A DNA stretch of 64,000 nucleotides. Origin: JAUIAI01 sp963732405 (GTDB taxonomy: Bacteria > Pseudomonadota > Gammaproteobacteria > Burkholderiales > Burkholderiaceae_E). The stretch spans positions 434,001 to 498,000 of the forward strand of contig CAVSZG010000005.1 in the NCBI GenBank assembly GCA_963732405.1, written 5' to 3'. How positions within the stretch are numbered: the first letter of the stretch is position 1; each line of letters starts with the position of its first letter. The notes under the pieces were generated by a model that saw only the letters and a list, made by a program, of their open reading frames with translations, made no database searches and had not been told where the DNA came from. Position numbers and translations under genes: made by a program. This document shows positions 44,146 to 52,647 of this stretch, in pieces.

Positions 44146-45462
44146 TCAGATAGCGGGGCCCATGACCAGATCCGGTAACCATGTCGCCAGACCCGGCACC
44201 AGGCACAGGATCAGGATCGCCACGAACATGCACATGACGAATGGTGCCGATCCCCACAAAATCGTCTTGAGCGAGATGTCTGGCGCAATCCCGTTGATCA
44301 CATACAGATTCAGACCCACCGGTGGCGTGATCAGGCCGACCTCCATATTGATCGTGAGAATGACGGCGAACCAGTACGGATCAAAGCCGGCCGTCGTGAT
44401 GATGGGCAACAGGATCGGTGCCGCCATCAGGATCACCGCCACCGGCGGCAGAAAAAAGCCGGCAACGAGCAGGAACACATTGATCACCGCCATCAACACC
44501 CAGCGGTTGACCTCGAGTTCACCGATCCACTGGGCGATCGACTGCGTGATGAACAGACTCGAGAGCATGTAGGAGAACACGCCGGCAGCACCGATGATGA
44601 ACAGAATCATCACGCTTTCACGCGTCGAATCGCGCAATACCACCCACAATTCAGCCGGTCGGCGCATGCGATAGACGATGACTGCGATCACGATGCACAG
44701 CAGCGCCCCCACCGCCGCGGTCTCGGAGGGTGTCGCGAACCCGCCATACATTGCGAACAACACACCGACGATGATCAACAGGAAAGGCAGGACCCGCGGC
44801 AGAATCGCAAAGCGCTCGGCCCAGCTGTAACTGCGCCGATCCAGGGCAACACCGGCGCCGGTGCGCCAGGTGTCGAAGATCGCCCAGGCCATGAACAGCA
44901 TCACCAGAAGGATGCCGGGCACCACGCCGGCCAGAAACAGCCGACCGATCGAGGTCTCGGTGGAGATGCCATAAACGATCATGGTCACCGAGGGCGGAAT
45001 CAGGATGCCCAGGGTGCCGCCGGCCGCGATCGATCCGGCGGCAACACCATCCGGATAACCCCGCTTGCGCATCTCGGGAATGCCCATCTTGCCGATGGCT
45101 GCGCAAGTAGCTGGCGAGGAACCGGACATGGCCGCGAACAAGGCACAGGCCCCGAGATTCGACACCACCAGGCCGCCCGGCACCCGGGTCAACCAGCGCT
45201 CCAGACTCTCGTACAGATCAGCACCGGCGCGTGTCGAGGCAATGGCAGAACCCATGATCACGAACATCGGGATCGACAGCAATGCAAAGCTGTTCAACTC
45301 GCCGAAGAACACTTCGGGCAGCAGTTCCAGCGAGCGCATGCCGTCGAAGACGAGCAGGAATCCGGCCGCGACCACCAGTAATCCGGAGGCCACCGAAATG
45401 CCGGAAAACAGCACGACGATCGTCATCACGGCAACCAACCCGCCCAGCGTCAAGGGATCCAT
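44146..45462 (-). CDS. dctM: TRAP transporter large permease DctM
   Basis: A 438-residue polytopic membrane protein of normal DctM length with ~12 hydrophobic segments. Diagnostic stretches: LLSIPMFVIMGSAIA, LVVSNLGACALFAAMSGSSPATCAAIGKMGIPEM, GSIAAGGTLGILIPPSVTMIVYG and, near the C-terminus, INMEVGLITPPVGLNLYVING. It is the ion-coupled transport subunit of a tripartite ATP-independent periplasmic transporter for small carboxylates. It follows dctQ by 39 bases and precedes the frameshifted CoA-transferase by 24 bases on the same strand. Confidence 0.95.
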   Translation of the reverse strand: MDPLTLGGLVAVMTIVVLFSGISVASGLLVVAAGFLLVFDGMRSLELLPEVFFGELNSFALLSIPMFVIMGSAIASTRAGADLYESLERWLTRVPGGLVVSNLGACALFAAMSGSSPATCAAIGKMGIPEMRKRGYPDGVAAGSIAAGGTLGILIPPSVTMIVYGISTETSIGRLFLAGVVPGILLVMLFMAWAIFDTWRTGAGVALDRRSYSWAERFAILPRVLPFLLIIVGVLFAMYGGFATPSETAAVGALLCIVIAVIVYRMRRPAELWVVLRDSTRESVMILFIIGAAGVFSYMLSSLFITQSIAQWIGELEVNRWVLMAVINVFLLVAGFFLPPVAVILMAAPILLPIITTAGFDPYWFAVILTINMEVGLITPPVGLNLYVINGIAPDISLKTILWGSAPFVMCMFVAILILCLVPGLATWLPDLVMGPAI

Positions 45463-45501
45463 CGGCAGGTCTCGGTCAGTTGTCGGGTTGAATACGGCGG
45501 G

Positions 45502-46050
45502 TCATGGTTTGTCAGGCAGCCCGAAGGGCCGGTCGGCACCAACGATCATGGCGTAAAGGTCGACGGCCAACTGCAGCAGAAACAGCCCGAATCCTACCGG
45601 CATGGCCAGATACGGCACCCACATCGGCGCATCCCAGACCGTGCCCGAGGTTTCGCCGCTGGTCCAGGCCTCATGAAAAATGCCAAAGCCGAACCAGAAC
45701 ATCACGGCCATCAGGACAATCGAGGCCGCCAACGTGAGAGCGGCCAGCACTCGCCGCATCCGGTTGCCCAGCCAGATCGGCAACAGGTCGACATTCACAT
45801 GACCGCGCTGGCGCTGCACCCAGGGCAGCCCGATCAGGGTCGCGCTGATCATCAGATAAATAACCACCTCGGTCTGCCAGATCGATGATTGATTGAGCAC
45901 GCCGCGAACCCAGATCATCTGACAGGTGATGAGTACCGAGGCCAGGATCATCAGCGCGGCGACGACGCCGCAAACGTGCGAGATCAGGCCCATCACGCGC
46001 ACGACGCCCGGCTGCGGCGCCTGTCTGCCGGCCTGGTCGGCCGGATTCAT
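45502..46050 (-). CDS. dctQ: TRAP transporter small permease DctQ
   Basis: A 182-residue membrane protein from ATG 46050; the open frame upstream overlaps dctP and is ignored. Four hydrophobic segments are visible (GVVAALMILASVLITCQMIW; TEVVIYLMISATLIGLPWV; LAALTLAASIVLMAVMFWFG; YLAMPVGFGLFLLQLAVDLY). The conserved WQTEVVIYLMI and RGHVNVDLLP elements between TM1 and TM3 are DctQ hallmarks. It lies 16 bases after the dctP stop. It binds DctM and stabilises the complex. Confidence 0.92.
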   Translation of the reverse strand: MNPADQAGRQAPQPGVVRVMGLISHVCGVVAALMILASVLITCQMIWVRGVLNQSSIWQTEVVIYLMISATLIGLPWVQRQRGHVNVDLLPIWLGNRMRRVLAALTLAASIVLMAVMFWFGFGIFHEAWTSGETSGTVWDAPMWVPYLAMPVGFGLFLLQLAVDLYAMIVGADRPFGLPDKP

Positions 46051-46066
46051 CGGTGCAGACACGACT

Positions 46067-47074
46067 TCATTCAACCGACAGCGCCTTGTCCAGCAGCGCC
46101 TGACCACCCTTGACCTTGCCGACGAAATCCTGATACGAGGATGTCTTGGCCAGTTCACGCCACTGGGCGAACTCGTCCGTCGTCATGTTATGGATCCGAA
46201 CCCCGGCCTTCTTGAACACCTCGATCGACTCGGCATCTTCCTTTTTGGCCTCTTCCAGATAGTAGGCCTGCGCCTTGGCCGATGCCGATCTGAGCGCGGC
46301 CTGCTGCTTGGGGTCGAGCTTGTCGAACGTGGCCTTGTTCATCAACAAGGGCTGGTACATGAACCAGAGCGCGACATCGGCCGCCGGCGTGTAGCACTTG
46401 ACCTGCTCATAAAGCCGGAACGAGACAAATGACGACGACGAGGTATTCACGGCGTGCAGCACGCCGGTCTGCAAGCCGTTATAGACCTCCGACGAGGGCA
46501 TGGACGAAATCGACGCACCGGCCGCTGCCAGCATCTGCTCGAAGGCCTTGCCGGCCGCACGGGTCTGCATACCCTTGATGTCGGCGGGTACCGCCACGCA
46601 TTTGTCCTTGGCCGCAAAACCACCGGCGAGATAGCCGTGGACCAGGACCATCACATCGTCCTTGGCCATGATCGCTTCGATATCCTTCATGAACGCCGAA
46701 TCATTCAGGCGGGCCGCATGATCATGGTTCTTGACCAGGCCAGGCATCAGGGTCAGGTTGTACTCGGGATGCTGGCCGCCCGCGTACGACAAGGGCAGCA
46801 CGGTCATGTCGAGTTGGCCGCGCGACAGGGGTTTGTACTGCTCGGTTGCCTTGAACAGCGCGCTGGACGGAAAGATGCGGATGTCGAGATCGACGTTGGC
46901 CGCCTTCACGTCATCGACAACGATCTGCGCAACCTTGTGGCGGATGTCATTGGTCGACCACTGATGGGAAAGCCGCAGTTCTTTGGCCTGAGCGAGACTG
47001 GCGCTGGCCAGCAGCAGGCCCGCCGCCAAGGTCACTGCCACACCCATCCGCCCCATGCCGAATTCGACGCTCAT
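46067..47074 (-). CDS. dctP: TRAP transporter periplasmic binding protein DctP
   Basis: A 335-residue binding protein from ATG 47074, with CGGAGACAG upstream. Residues 1-30 form a signal peptide (GVAVTLAAGLLLASASLAQA, cleavage before KELRLSHQW). The mature protein carries DctP family stretches: IRIFPSSALFKATEQYKPLSRGQLDM, GMQTRAAGKAFEQMLAAAGASISSMPSSEVYNGLQTGVLHAVNTS, where the arginine of MQTR is expected to bind the substrate carboxylate. It is first in the order dctP-dctQ-dctM. A perfect TATAAT and an eight-base G tract lie upstream. Confidence 0.94.
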   Translation of the reverse strand: MSVEFGMGRMGVAVTLAAGLLLASASLAQAKELRLSHQWSTNDIRHKVAQIVVDDVKAANVDLDIRIFPSSALFKATEQYKPLSRGQLDMTVLPLSYAGGQHPEYNLTLMPGLVKNHDHAARLNDSAFMKDIEAIMAKDDVMVLVHGYLAGGFAAKDKCVAVPADIKGMQTRAAGKAFEQMLAAAGASISSMPSSEVYNGLQTGVLHAVNTSSSSFVSFRLYEQVKCYTPAADVALWFMYQPLLMNKATFDKLDPKQQAALRSASAKAQAYYLEEAKKEDAESIEVFKKAGVRIHNMTTDEFAQWRELAKTSSYQDFVGKVKGGQALLDKALSVE

Positions 47075-47409
47075 TGTCTGTCTCCGTGAGTTGGCAGCGC
47101 TCCCCACGGCGCGCCTTAGCCGACGATTATAGGTGTACCGTCCGACGCCCCCCCCGAACAAGTCGCCAGGTCTTACGTCGGCCACGCGCAACGCCGACAT
47201 TCCTGACAGTCGAGACGTGTCGTGACTCTTGACGAGGCTCAATTGTTCAGTCGTCCATAGGATGTACTTTACAGCGCTTCAATGCTTGGACTACTGTGTA
47301 CTCGAAGCTCGATATCAGTGACCCATGGTCGGCCTGGCTGCCATCAATCACCGATTCGTTCACCTGGCCCTGACAGACGTTCCTCGAACTCCGAGAAAAG
47401 GAGAGCCCC
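47075..47409. other. 335-base divergent intergenic region between dctP and the response-regulator gene
   Basis: No gene is supported here. It holds the dctP leader, a perfect TATAAT on the minus strand (47126-47131), a C8/G8 homopolymer (47148-47155) and TTGTTC (complement of 47156-47161). On the plus strand TTGACG at 47229-47234 could be a -35 element for the response regulator, but I see no good -10 at the right distance. GAAAAGGAGAGCC just before ATG 47410 is the regulator's ribosome-binding site. Confidence 0.7.
47126..47161 (-). promoter_or_regulatory. Putative dctP promoter containing a G8 tract
   Basis: On the minus strand TTGTTC is followed by eight G, 16 further bases and TATAAT. 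The -10 is perfect, but the distance from TTGTTC is 24 bases, too long for a normal sigma-70 promoter; the homopolymer lies where the -35/spacer should be. The implied start leaves a ~45-base leader before ATG 47074. Confidence 0.4.
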
Positions 47410-48120
47410 ATGCAGACGGGCAGCAGTGCATTCCCAGACGCCAGCAGGCGTCTGCTGATCGTCGACGATCACCCCCTGGTCCGCGACTCCCTGCACTCGC
47501 TTTTGCGCAGCATCGACCCCAAGTGCAACACCGAACACGTGCTGAGCATGGGACACATGCAGACAGTGCTGCGGCCCGGGCATGGATTCACCCATGTGGT
47601 GCTCGATCTGGGTCTGCCCGATGCCAACGGTGTCGATGTGATCCTGGCGGCTCGCAAATGCGATGCCGAGCTGCCGATCATCGTATTTACGGCGCGCACC
47701 GAGCAGGATCTGATCCTGCGTTCGCTCAGCATGGGAGTGCTCGGCTACATTCCCAAGACCCTGTACAACGACGTCGTGGCCAACGCGTTTCGCACCGTGC
47801 TGGCCGGTCAGATCTATGTGCCGCGTCAGGCCGTGGCCGATATGCGGCAGATGCGTTATGGGCCGACGAATCCGGCGCGCATCACCACCTCCGATCCGCG
47901 CGAACTGGGTCTGACCGAACGTCAGATCGATGTCCTGATGCTGATCCTCCAGGGCCTGCCAAACAAGCTGATCTGCCGGCGTCTCGATCTGGCAGAGGGA
48001 ACGGTCAAGGTGCATGTGAGCGCCGTGCTGCGCGCACTGGGTGTGCGCAACCGGACACAGGCGGTCATCGCGGCCAGCATGATCGGTTTGCGACTGGATG
48101 AAAACCGCCTTCCGGCCTGA
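47410..48120 (+). CDS. LuxR/NarL-type response regulator
   Basis: A 236-residue two-domain regulator. The receiver domain (~13-135) has the acidic pair Asp19-Asp20 (LLIVDDHP), phospho-acceptor Asp66 (VVLDLGLPD), a Thr in FTART and Lys116 (GYIPKT). The LuxR-type helix-turn-helix is at ~165-228: LTERQIDVLMLILQGLPNKLICRRLDLAEGTVKVHVSAVLRALGV. AGGAGA precedes ATG 47410. No sensor kinase is adjacent, so it is an orphan within this window; it is divergent from dctP and could regulate the TRAP/CoA-transferase genes, though this is only positional inference. Confidence 0.94.
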   Translation: MQTGSSAFPDASRRLLIVDDHPLVRDSLHSLLRSIDPKCNTEHVLSMGHMQTVLRPGHGFTHVVLDLGLPDANGVDVILAARKCDAELPIIVFTARTEQDLILRSLSMGVLGYIPKTLYNDVVANAFRTVLAGQIYVPRQAVADMRQMRYGPTNPARITTSDPRELGLTERQIDVLMLILQGLPNKLICRRLDLAEGTVKVHVSAVLRALGVRNRTQAVIAASMIGLRLDENRLPA

Positions 48121-48127
48121 TGTTTCG

Positions 48128-48346
48128 TCAGCCTGGTGTCAGTTTCGCAATCAACTGCCCTTCTTCAACCGGGTCGCCCTCACTGACCAGCAACTCGTCA
48201 ATGCGGGCCGCGACGGGCGCCTCGACCGGAATCTCCATTTTCATGGCTTCCACGATCACAACCGGGTCACCCGCGGCGACCTGGTCGCCCGGTTGGTAGT
48301 TAATCTTCCAGATCGATCCTGCCACCTCTGATCTCAGTTCAGCCAA
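48128..48346 (-). CDS. Small biotin carboxyl carrier / biotinyl-lipoyl attachment protein
   Basis: A 72-residue single-domain carrier. The biotinylation motif EAMKM is at residues ~37-41 with the modified lysine between the two methionines, and the flanking glycine turns (GDQVAAGDPVV, EGDPVEEGQLI) fit a biotinyl domain. I place the start at TTG 48346, since GGAGACAGG is directly upstream and the resulting length (72 aa) equals stand-alone carriers; a GTG at 48418 would add 24 atypical residues. No carboxylase subunits are nearby, so it must serve an enzyme encoded elsewhere. It is convergent with the response regulator, 7 bases apart. Confidence 0.85.
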   Translation of the reverse strand: MAELRSEVAGSIWKINYQPGDQVAAGDPVVIVEAMKMEIPVEAPVAARIDELLVSEGDPVEEGQLIAKLTPG

Positions 48347-48466
48347 ACCTGTCTCCTCATCAATCGCAAAGGGTTCGCGAGCAGCCCGGTTCACAACGTT
48401 CCGCAATGAACCGCTCACTTATCGGGTATGCTGGGCGGGCTTTCTTCGTGAACCCAAAGGCTGAAT

Positions 48467-48859
48467 ATGCCACGCCCGCGCAAATCCGGTGTCATCCACC
48501 GCTCCCGTTCTGCAGTGTCCAGCGCCGGAATGACGGCACCGTTGGGTCGGCTGGCCAGTGATTCGGCCACCGTGATCGGCGCGCGTCTGGCCAGGCTGCC
48601 CTGGCAATGGGCACTGTCGCCAGTCGAGGCCGATCGCGAAACCCGATTGATGGTCTCTGAAAAGAGTGAAGCCGCAGTTGAGACCTGGATGGCCATCTGT
48701 CAGTCGCCCTGGCACTTCTGGGCCGACGCCCTGGCGGCCACGATGAGCGGCGCTCCGCAAAAGGCCTTGAGCGAAGCCACCCGGCGGGCGGGCAAACGGA
48801 TCATCGCACCGGCCCATCGTCGCGTGCAGGCCAATCGCAGGCGTCTGGGCGTCAGCTGA
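48467..48859 (+). CDS. Small conserved protein of unknown function (phasin-like?)
   Basis: A 130-residue basic protein, rich in Arg and Ala, with no signal peptide or membrane segment. The core ETRLMVSEKSEAAVETWMAI followed by a C-terminal APAHRRVQANRRRLG resembles short betaproteobacterial proteins with an ...RMVSEK... helix and an arginine-rich tail, some of which are annotated as phasin or granule-associated. That assignment is tentative. It is divergent from the biotin-carrier gene and convergent with the small membrane protein. Start ATG 48467 gives a plausible complete frame. Confidence 0.6.
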   Translation: MPRPRKSGVIHRSRSAVSSAGMTAPLGRLASDSATVIGARLARLPWQWALSPVEADRETRLMVSEKSEAAVETWMAICQSPWHFWADALAATMSGAPQKALSEATRRAGKRIIAPAHRRVQANRRRLGVS

Positions 48860-48880
48860 ACCGTCCTTCGTCCAACGACC

Positions 48881-48916
48881 TTATTCGGCGGTACTGCCCT
48901 AATCGGCGGTACTGCG
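48881..48916. repeat. Tandem 18-base duplication at a gene end
   Basis: Two adjacent 18-base units, TTATTCGGCGGTACTGCC and CTAATCGGCGGTACTGCG, differ at three positions. Each carries a stop codon in the frame of the small membrane-protein gene at 48899, so the duplication copies the last codons and the stop. Confidence 0.75.
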
Positions 48917-49138
48917 TTCGTCGAGAAACGCCTGGATCTGCGGTCGATACCGCTCGGCGTAATGCCTGATCAACCATAACAGGCCGAAGACACCCAGGCC
49001 GGCAAGCGCATACCCCGCATGCCCGCCGAACAGACCGGCCAGGCCGATCATCAATGAGGCAATCGCCATCAACCAGCCCAGACTGGCTGCGATGATCAGC
49101 AAATAGAGGCGTGGCTTGATCAGCATTGGATCGAGCAT
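48899..49138 (-). CDS. Small two-helix membrane protein of unknown function
   Basis: A 79-residue protein (from ATG 49138; ATG 49126 is equally possible). Two hydrophobic helices, YLLIIAASLGWLMAIASLMIG and GYALAGLGVFGLLWLI, are joined by a short Gly-rich loop; a charged amphipathic tail (RHYAERYRPQIQAFLDER) would face the cytoplasm. No family recognised. The frame fits GC-rich codon use and no better competing frame exists. Its stop lies within a tandem 18-base repeat. Confidence 0.5.
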   Translation of the reverse strand: MLDPMLIKPRLYLLIIAASLGWLMAIASLMIGLAGLFGGHAGYALAGLGVFGLLWLIRHYAERYRPQIQAFLDERSTAD

Positions 49139-49443
49139 ACCCGAAGCCCGCGTACGCAGCACCAAATCTGGGGCTGCCCGCCCGGCCGTGACGAATCACA
49201 CTGGTCCAGCGTTCGGCCCATCGCAAAATGGGTCGCATCGGGCCGCGAATGTTGCGGGGGGCAGCGCTCGCTCGTGCAATGGGCGGTGAACCGGCCCAGC
49301 CTGCCGAGTGACTCAGTAATGCGGTCGATGCCTTGGGGTGCATCGATCGGCTGGCTCGATGAACGACCCGGTCATGATGCCGGGCTGTCCGAACGATCCG
49401 CCGGATCGGCTGCTGCCTGAACCCCCTTTGAGAGTCCGCGTCG
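49139..49443. other. 305-base region without a supported gene
   Basis: This is the divergent space between the small membrane protein and the caspase-family gene. I see only a short imperfect hairpin (CCCAT/ATGGG around 49216-49232) and no convincing promoter or RNA. Open frames here are short and lack family features. Confidence 0.6.
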
Positions 49444-52400
49444 ATGAGGTATTCAAACCCTCATACCGGGTTGTCGGGAATGCTGGCCGGACTGGCGGTG
49501 GGCTGCTGGCTCCTGGCCATCTTGTTCGCATCGAGTGTTGCCGCGGCCAGCCGGCTTCCGGCGGCACAACCCCAACTGCAGATCGAAGCCGGTGCTCATG
49601 CCGGACCGGTCCGCCGTCTGGCCGTGTCGCCCCGCCAGGGCCTGGTGCTGACAGCCTCGGACGACAAGACCGCTCGGCTATGGGATCTGGCCAGCGGCGA
49701 ACTACGCCGGGTCATACGCCCCGCGGTTGGTGATGGCGAACTCGGTCGCCTTTACGGCGCAGCCATTCATCCGAGTGCGCCAGTGGTGGCCATTGCCGGC
49801 ACGACCGGCAACAAGGCCGGCGGTCATCGCATTCTGCGACTGTCCAGCGACACCGGACAACTGATCGACAGCATCGATGCCAGGGCTGGCGATATCAAGC
49901 ATCTGGCCTATACGGCCGATGGCGAGTTGTTGCTTGCGGCCTATGCGGGCGACCATGGATTGCGCGCCTTTGACACGCAGGGCCGGCTGGTTTTTGAACA
50001 CCGATTCGAGTCACCGGCCTACGGACTGGATGTGTCGTCCGACGGACTGATTGCCGTGACCGAGATGAATGGCTTCGTCCACCTGTATGGATACTCGGCA
50101 GGACGCATCAGCGCCGACAAAAGCCTGCGGACTTCGGGCCGTCTGCCGGTCAGTGTGGCGATCTCACCAGACAGCCGGCATCTGGCCCTGGGGTTTTTCG
50201 CCAGCACCAACGGAGCTGCCGAGCCTGAGATCATCGCCCTGCCATCGGGCCTGAGCGTGCGCAGGCTGGGCCTGCCGGCGCGACTCGAAGGCAATCTGAT
50301 GACCGTCGCCTGGACACCCGACGGACAACGGGTCATGGCAGGCGGTACCGCCTATGATGGCGTGCGCGCCTTTGCCCTCTACGAGTACGACGCACCGACC
50401 GGCAAGCTGCTGCATCAACAGGTACTCGCCAACAATTCGATCACCGATCTGGTACCGGTGGGTGGCACGCAACTGGCCTATACGAGTTTTGACGGGTCCT
50501 GGGGCACGATCGATCTCGCGTCGCGCGGGGTCCGCAGAACCGGCGGCGAACTGGCCGATCTGCGCGGGCCCGGCAAATTGCGAATCAGCGCCGATGCACG
50601 CCGGATTGCCTTCGATTTTGATTACGGCGCCACACCGGTCTGGTTCGACTTCGATCGACGACTGCTCACGCCCGGACAAGGCCCCGATGATCTGCGGCCG
50701 GCAAGAATCCGTGCCAGCGCGCTGAGCCAACCCGAATGGGCGAATCAGCGCCGGATTCGCGTCAATGGCGCGACCTTGACACTGGCCAGCGACGAGGTGG
50801 GGCGCTCGCTGGCGTCATTCGATCAGAGCGACGATGTGATGCTGGGCACAAGTAAGACGCTGTACCGGATCGGCGCCAATGGCGCAGTCCGGTGGCAGCG
50901 AGCCTTGGGTGCCGAAAGTCATGCCGTGAACATTGCAGGTGATGACCGAATCGCGGTTGCGGCGCTCTCCGATGGCACGATTCGCTGGTTCTCCACGACC
51001 GATGGTACAGCCATGATGGCGCTGATGCCCCAGCGCGGCGGACAGTGGGTGCTCTGGACGCCGGAGGGCTCATTCGATGCGAGCGCCGGGGCCGATCGTT
51101 ACATCGGCTGGGCGGTCAATCGCAGCGACGAACCACTGGCGGATTTTTTTTCGCTGAACCGACTGCGCGAGCCATTCAACGACCCGGCCGCAATCGACAA
51201 AGTGCTGGCGTCTGCGCGTGGCGAGCGGACGATCGCCACGTCCCCCGCCGTGCTACCGCCCCTGCCGGCTGCCGATCAGGCACCGGTCACCGTGACGATT
51301 GCTCCGGTCCGGCCGGGCCGTCCGAGAAGCATCACCCGACTGCAGTTTCCGCCGGTGCTCAAGGCAATCGGTCTTTCCTCATTAGTCACGAAGGATCGTC
51401 AGCTCGACATTCCTTTCGCCCTGCACGCCGATCTGGATGCCAGCGTCGAAGTGCGTGTCAACGGTCGTCCCTTATCCGAGGCGAACATCAGACTGCCGCT
51501 CGTGTTCGATGGTCGGGTGAGTGGCTTGGTGAGCCTGACTGCGCCCGAGCCGGGTTCGGTTATCCAGCTCATCGCGCGGGATCGTCATGGTGTATCCGAA
51601 CCACTGGGTCTGACGTTTGACGAGCCAGCCGACCGTGAGAGCTCCCTGGCATTGCCGATGATGCCCACGGTGCCAGCGCCCACGACGACGGCGTCTTTCA
51701 CCGGCCTGCCACCGGCTGCGCCGATTCCCGGGAACGCTGGTCTGGCGCAACCGGACCGTCAGACAGCCGCGCGCGAATCACCGCCCGCAACGGCACGAGC
51801 ACCGGATCGGCCGGCGGCGAATACACGCCTGTTCGTCCTGTCGATCGGTGTGAGTGACTATCGCAATCCCCAATACCGCCTGGGTCTGGCGGCCAAGGAT
51901 TCACGCGATTTTTCGGCGGCCGTCGCCCGGCAGGAAGGCCGTCAATATGGACAAGTCGTCGTGCGCTCGCTGACCGATGCACAAGCGGATCGTGCCAGTG
52001 TGCTGGCCTCGCTGCGCTGGCTCAGCGAGAGCGTCGGTCCGCAGGATATCGGCATGTTGTTCATGGCCGGTCACGGCATCAATGCGAGCGACGGCCAGTA
52101 CTATTTTCTGCCCTTCGATGGCGATCATCAACGGCTGGCGGACACGGCCGTTGCCGAGCGATCAATCCGCGAGACACTGGGCACCATGAAAGGGCGGGCC
52201 TTGTTTTTCGTCGACACCTGCCACGCCGGCAATGCAGTCGGCAACATGAAGTCGGCGAGTCGCGAGCTGGCCCGGCTGGCCAACAATCTGGCGGCAACCG
52301 AGAACGGGGTGGTGGTGTTTGCATCCAGCTCGGGCCGACAGCTACTCGGAAGAAAACGATGCCTGGGGCAATGGCGCCTTCACCAAGGCCCTGATTGCCG

Positions 52401-52567
52401 GACTGGGCGGACGAGCCGACCTGAACCGCAGCGGTCGCATCACCTACAAGGGACTGGATTACTTCATTTCCGAAGAAGTGACCCGACTGACGCAAGGACG
52501 CCAGACGCCGGTGACCATCTCGCCAATCGGCATCCCCGATTTCGCCATCGCCGTGGCCCAACTCTGA
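49444..52567 (+). pseudogene. Secreted WD40-repeat caspase-family (peptidase C14) protein, one frameshift
   Basis: From ATG 49444 the product has a signal peptide (~12-36, GLAVGCWLLAILFASSVAAA). WD40-like beta-propeller repeats follow to ~residue 560 (GPVRRLAVSPRQGLVLTASDDKTARLWDLASG is the clearest), then a linker with Pro/Ala-rich segment (~740-790). The caspase domain starts at ~795 with LFVLSIGVSDYRNPQYRLGLAAKDSRDF, with His877 (MAGHG) and Cys926 (DTCHAG) as the dyad. At ~52340, after ASSSGRQ, one extra C moves the frame; the true end YSEENDAWGNGAFTKAL to AIAVAQL stops at 52567, giving 1040 residues. As read, the frame runs on into the next gene. Both catalytic residues precede the break. 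Confidence 0.87.
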
Positions 52568-52647
52568 ATGCCGGCCCCGAACGCGATGAATTCAGCACAA
52601 CACGGGCCACCGGGACGGGTGGTCTTGGCAACGAGGAGACACCACTC

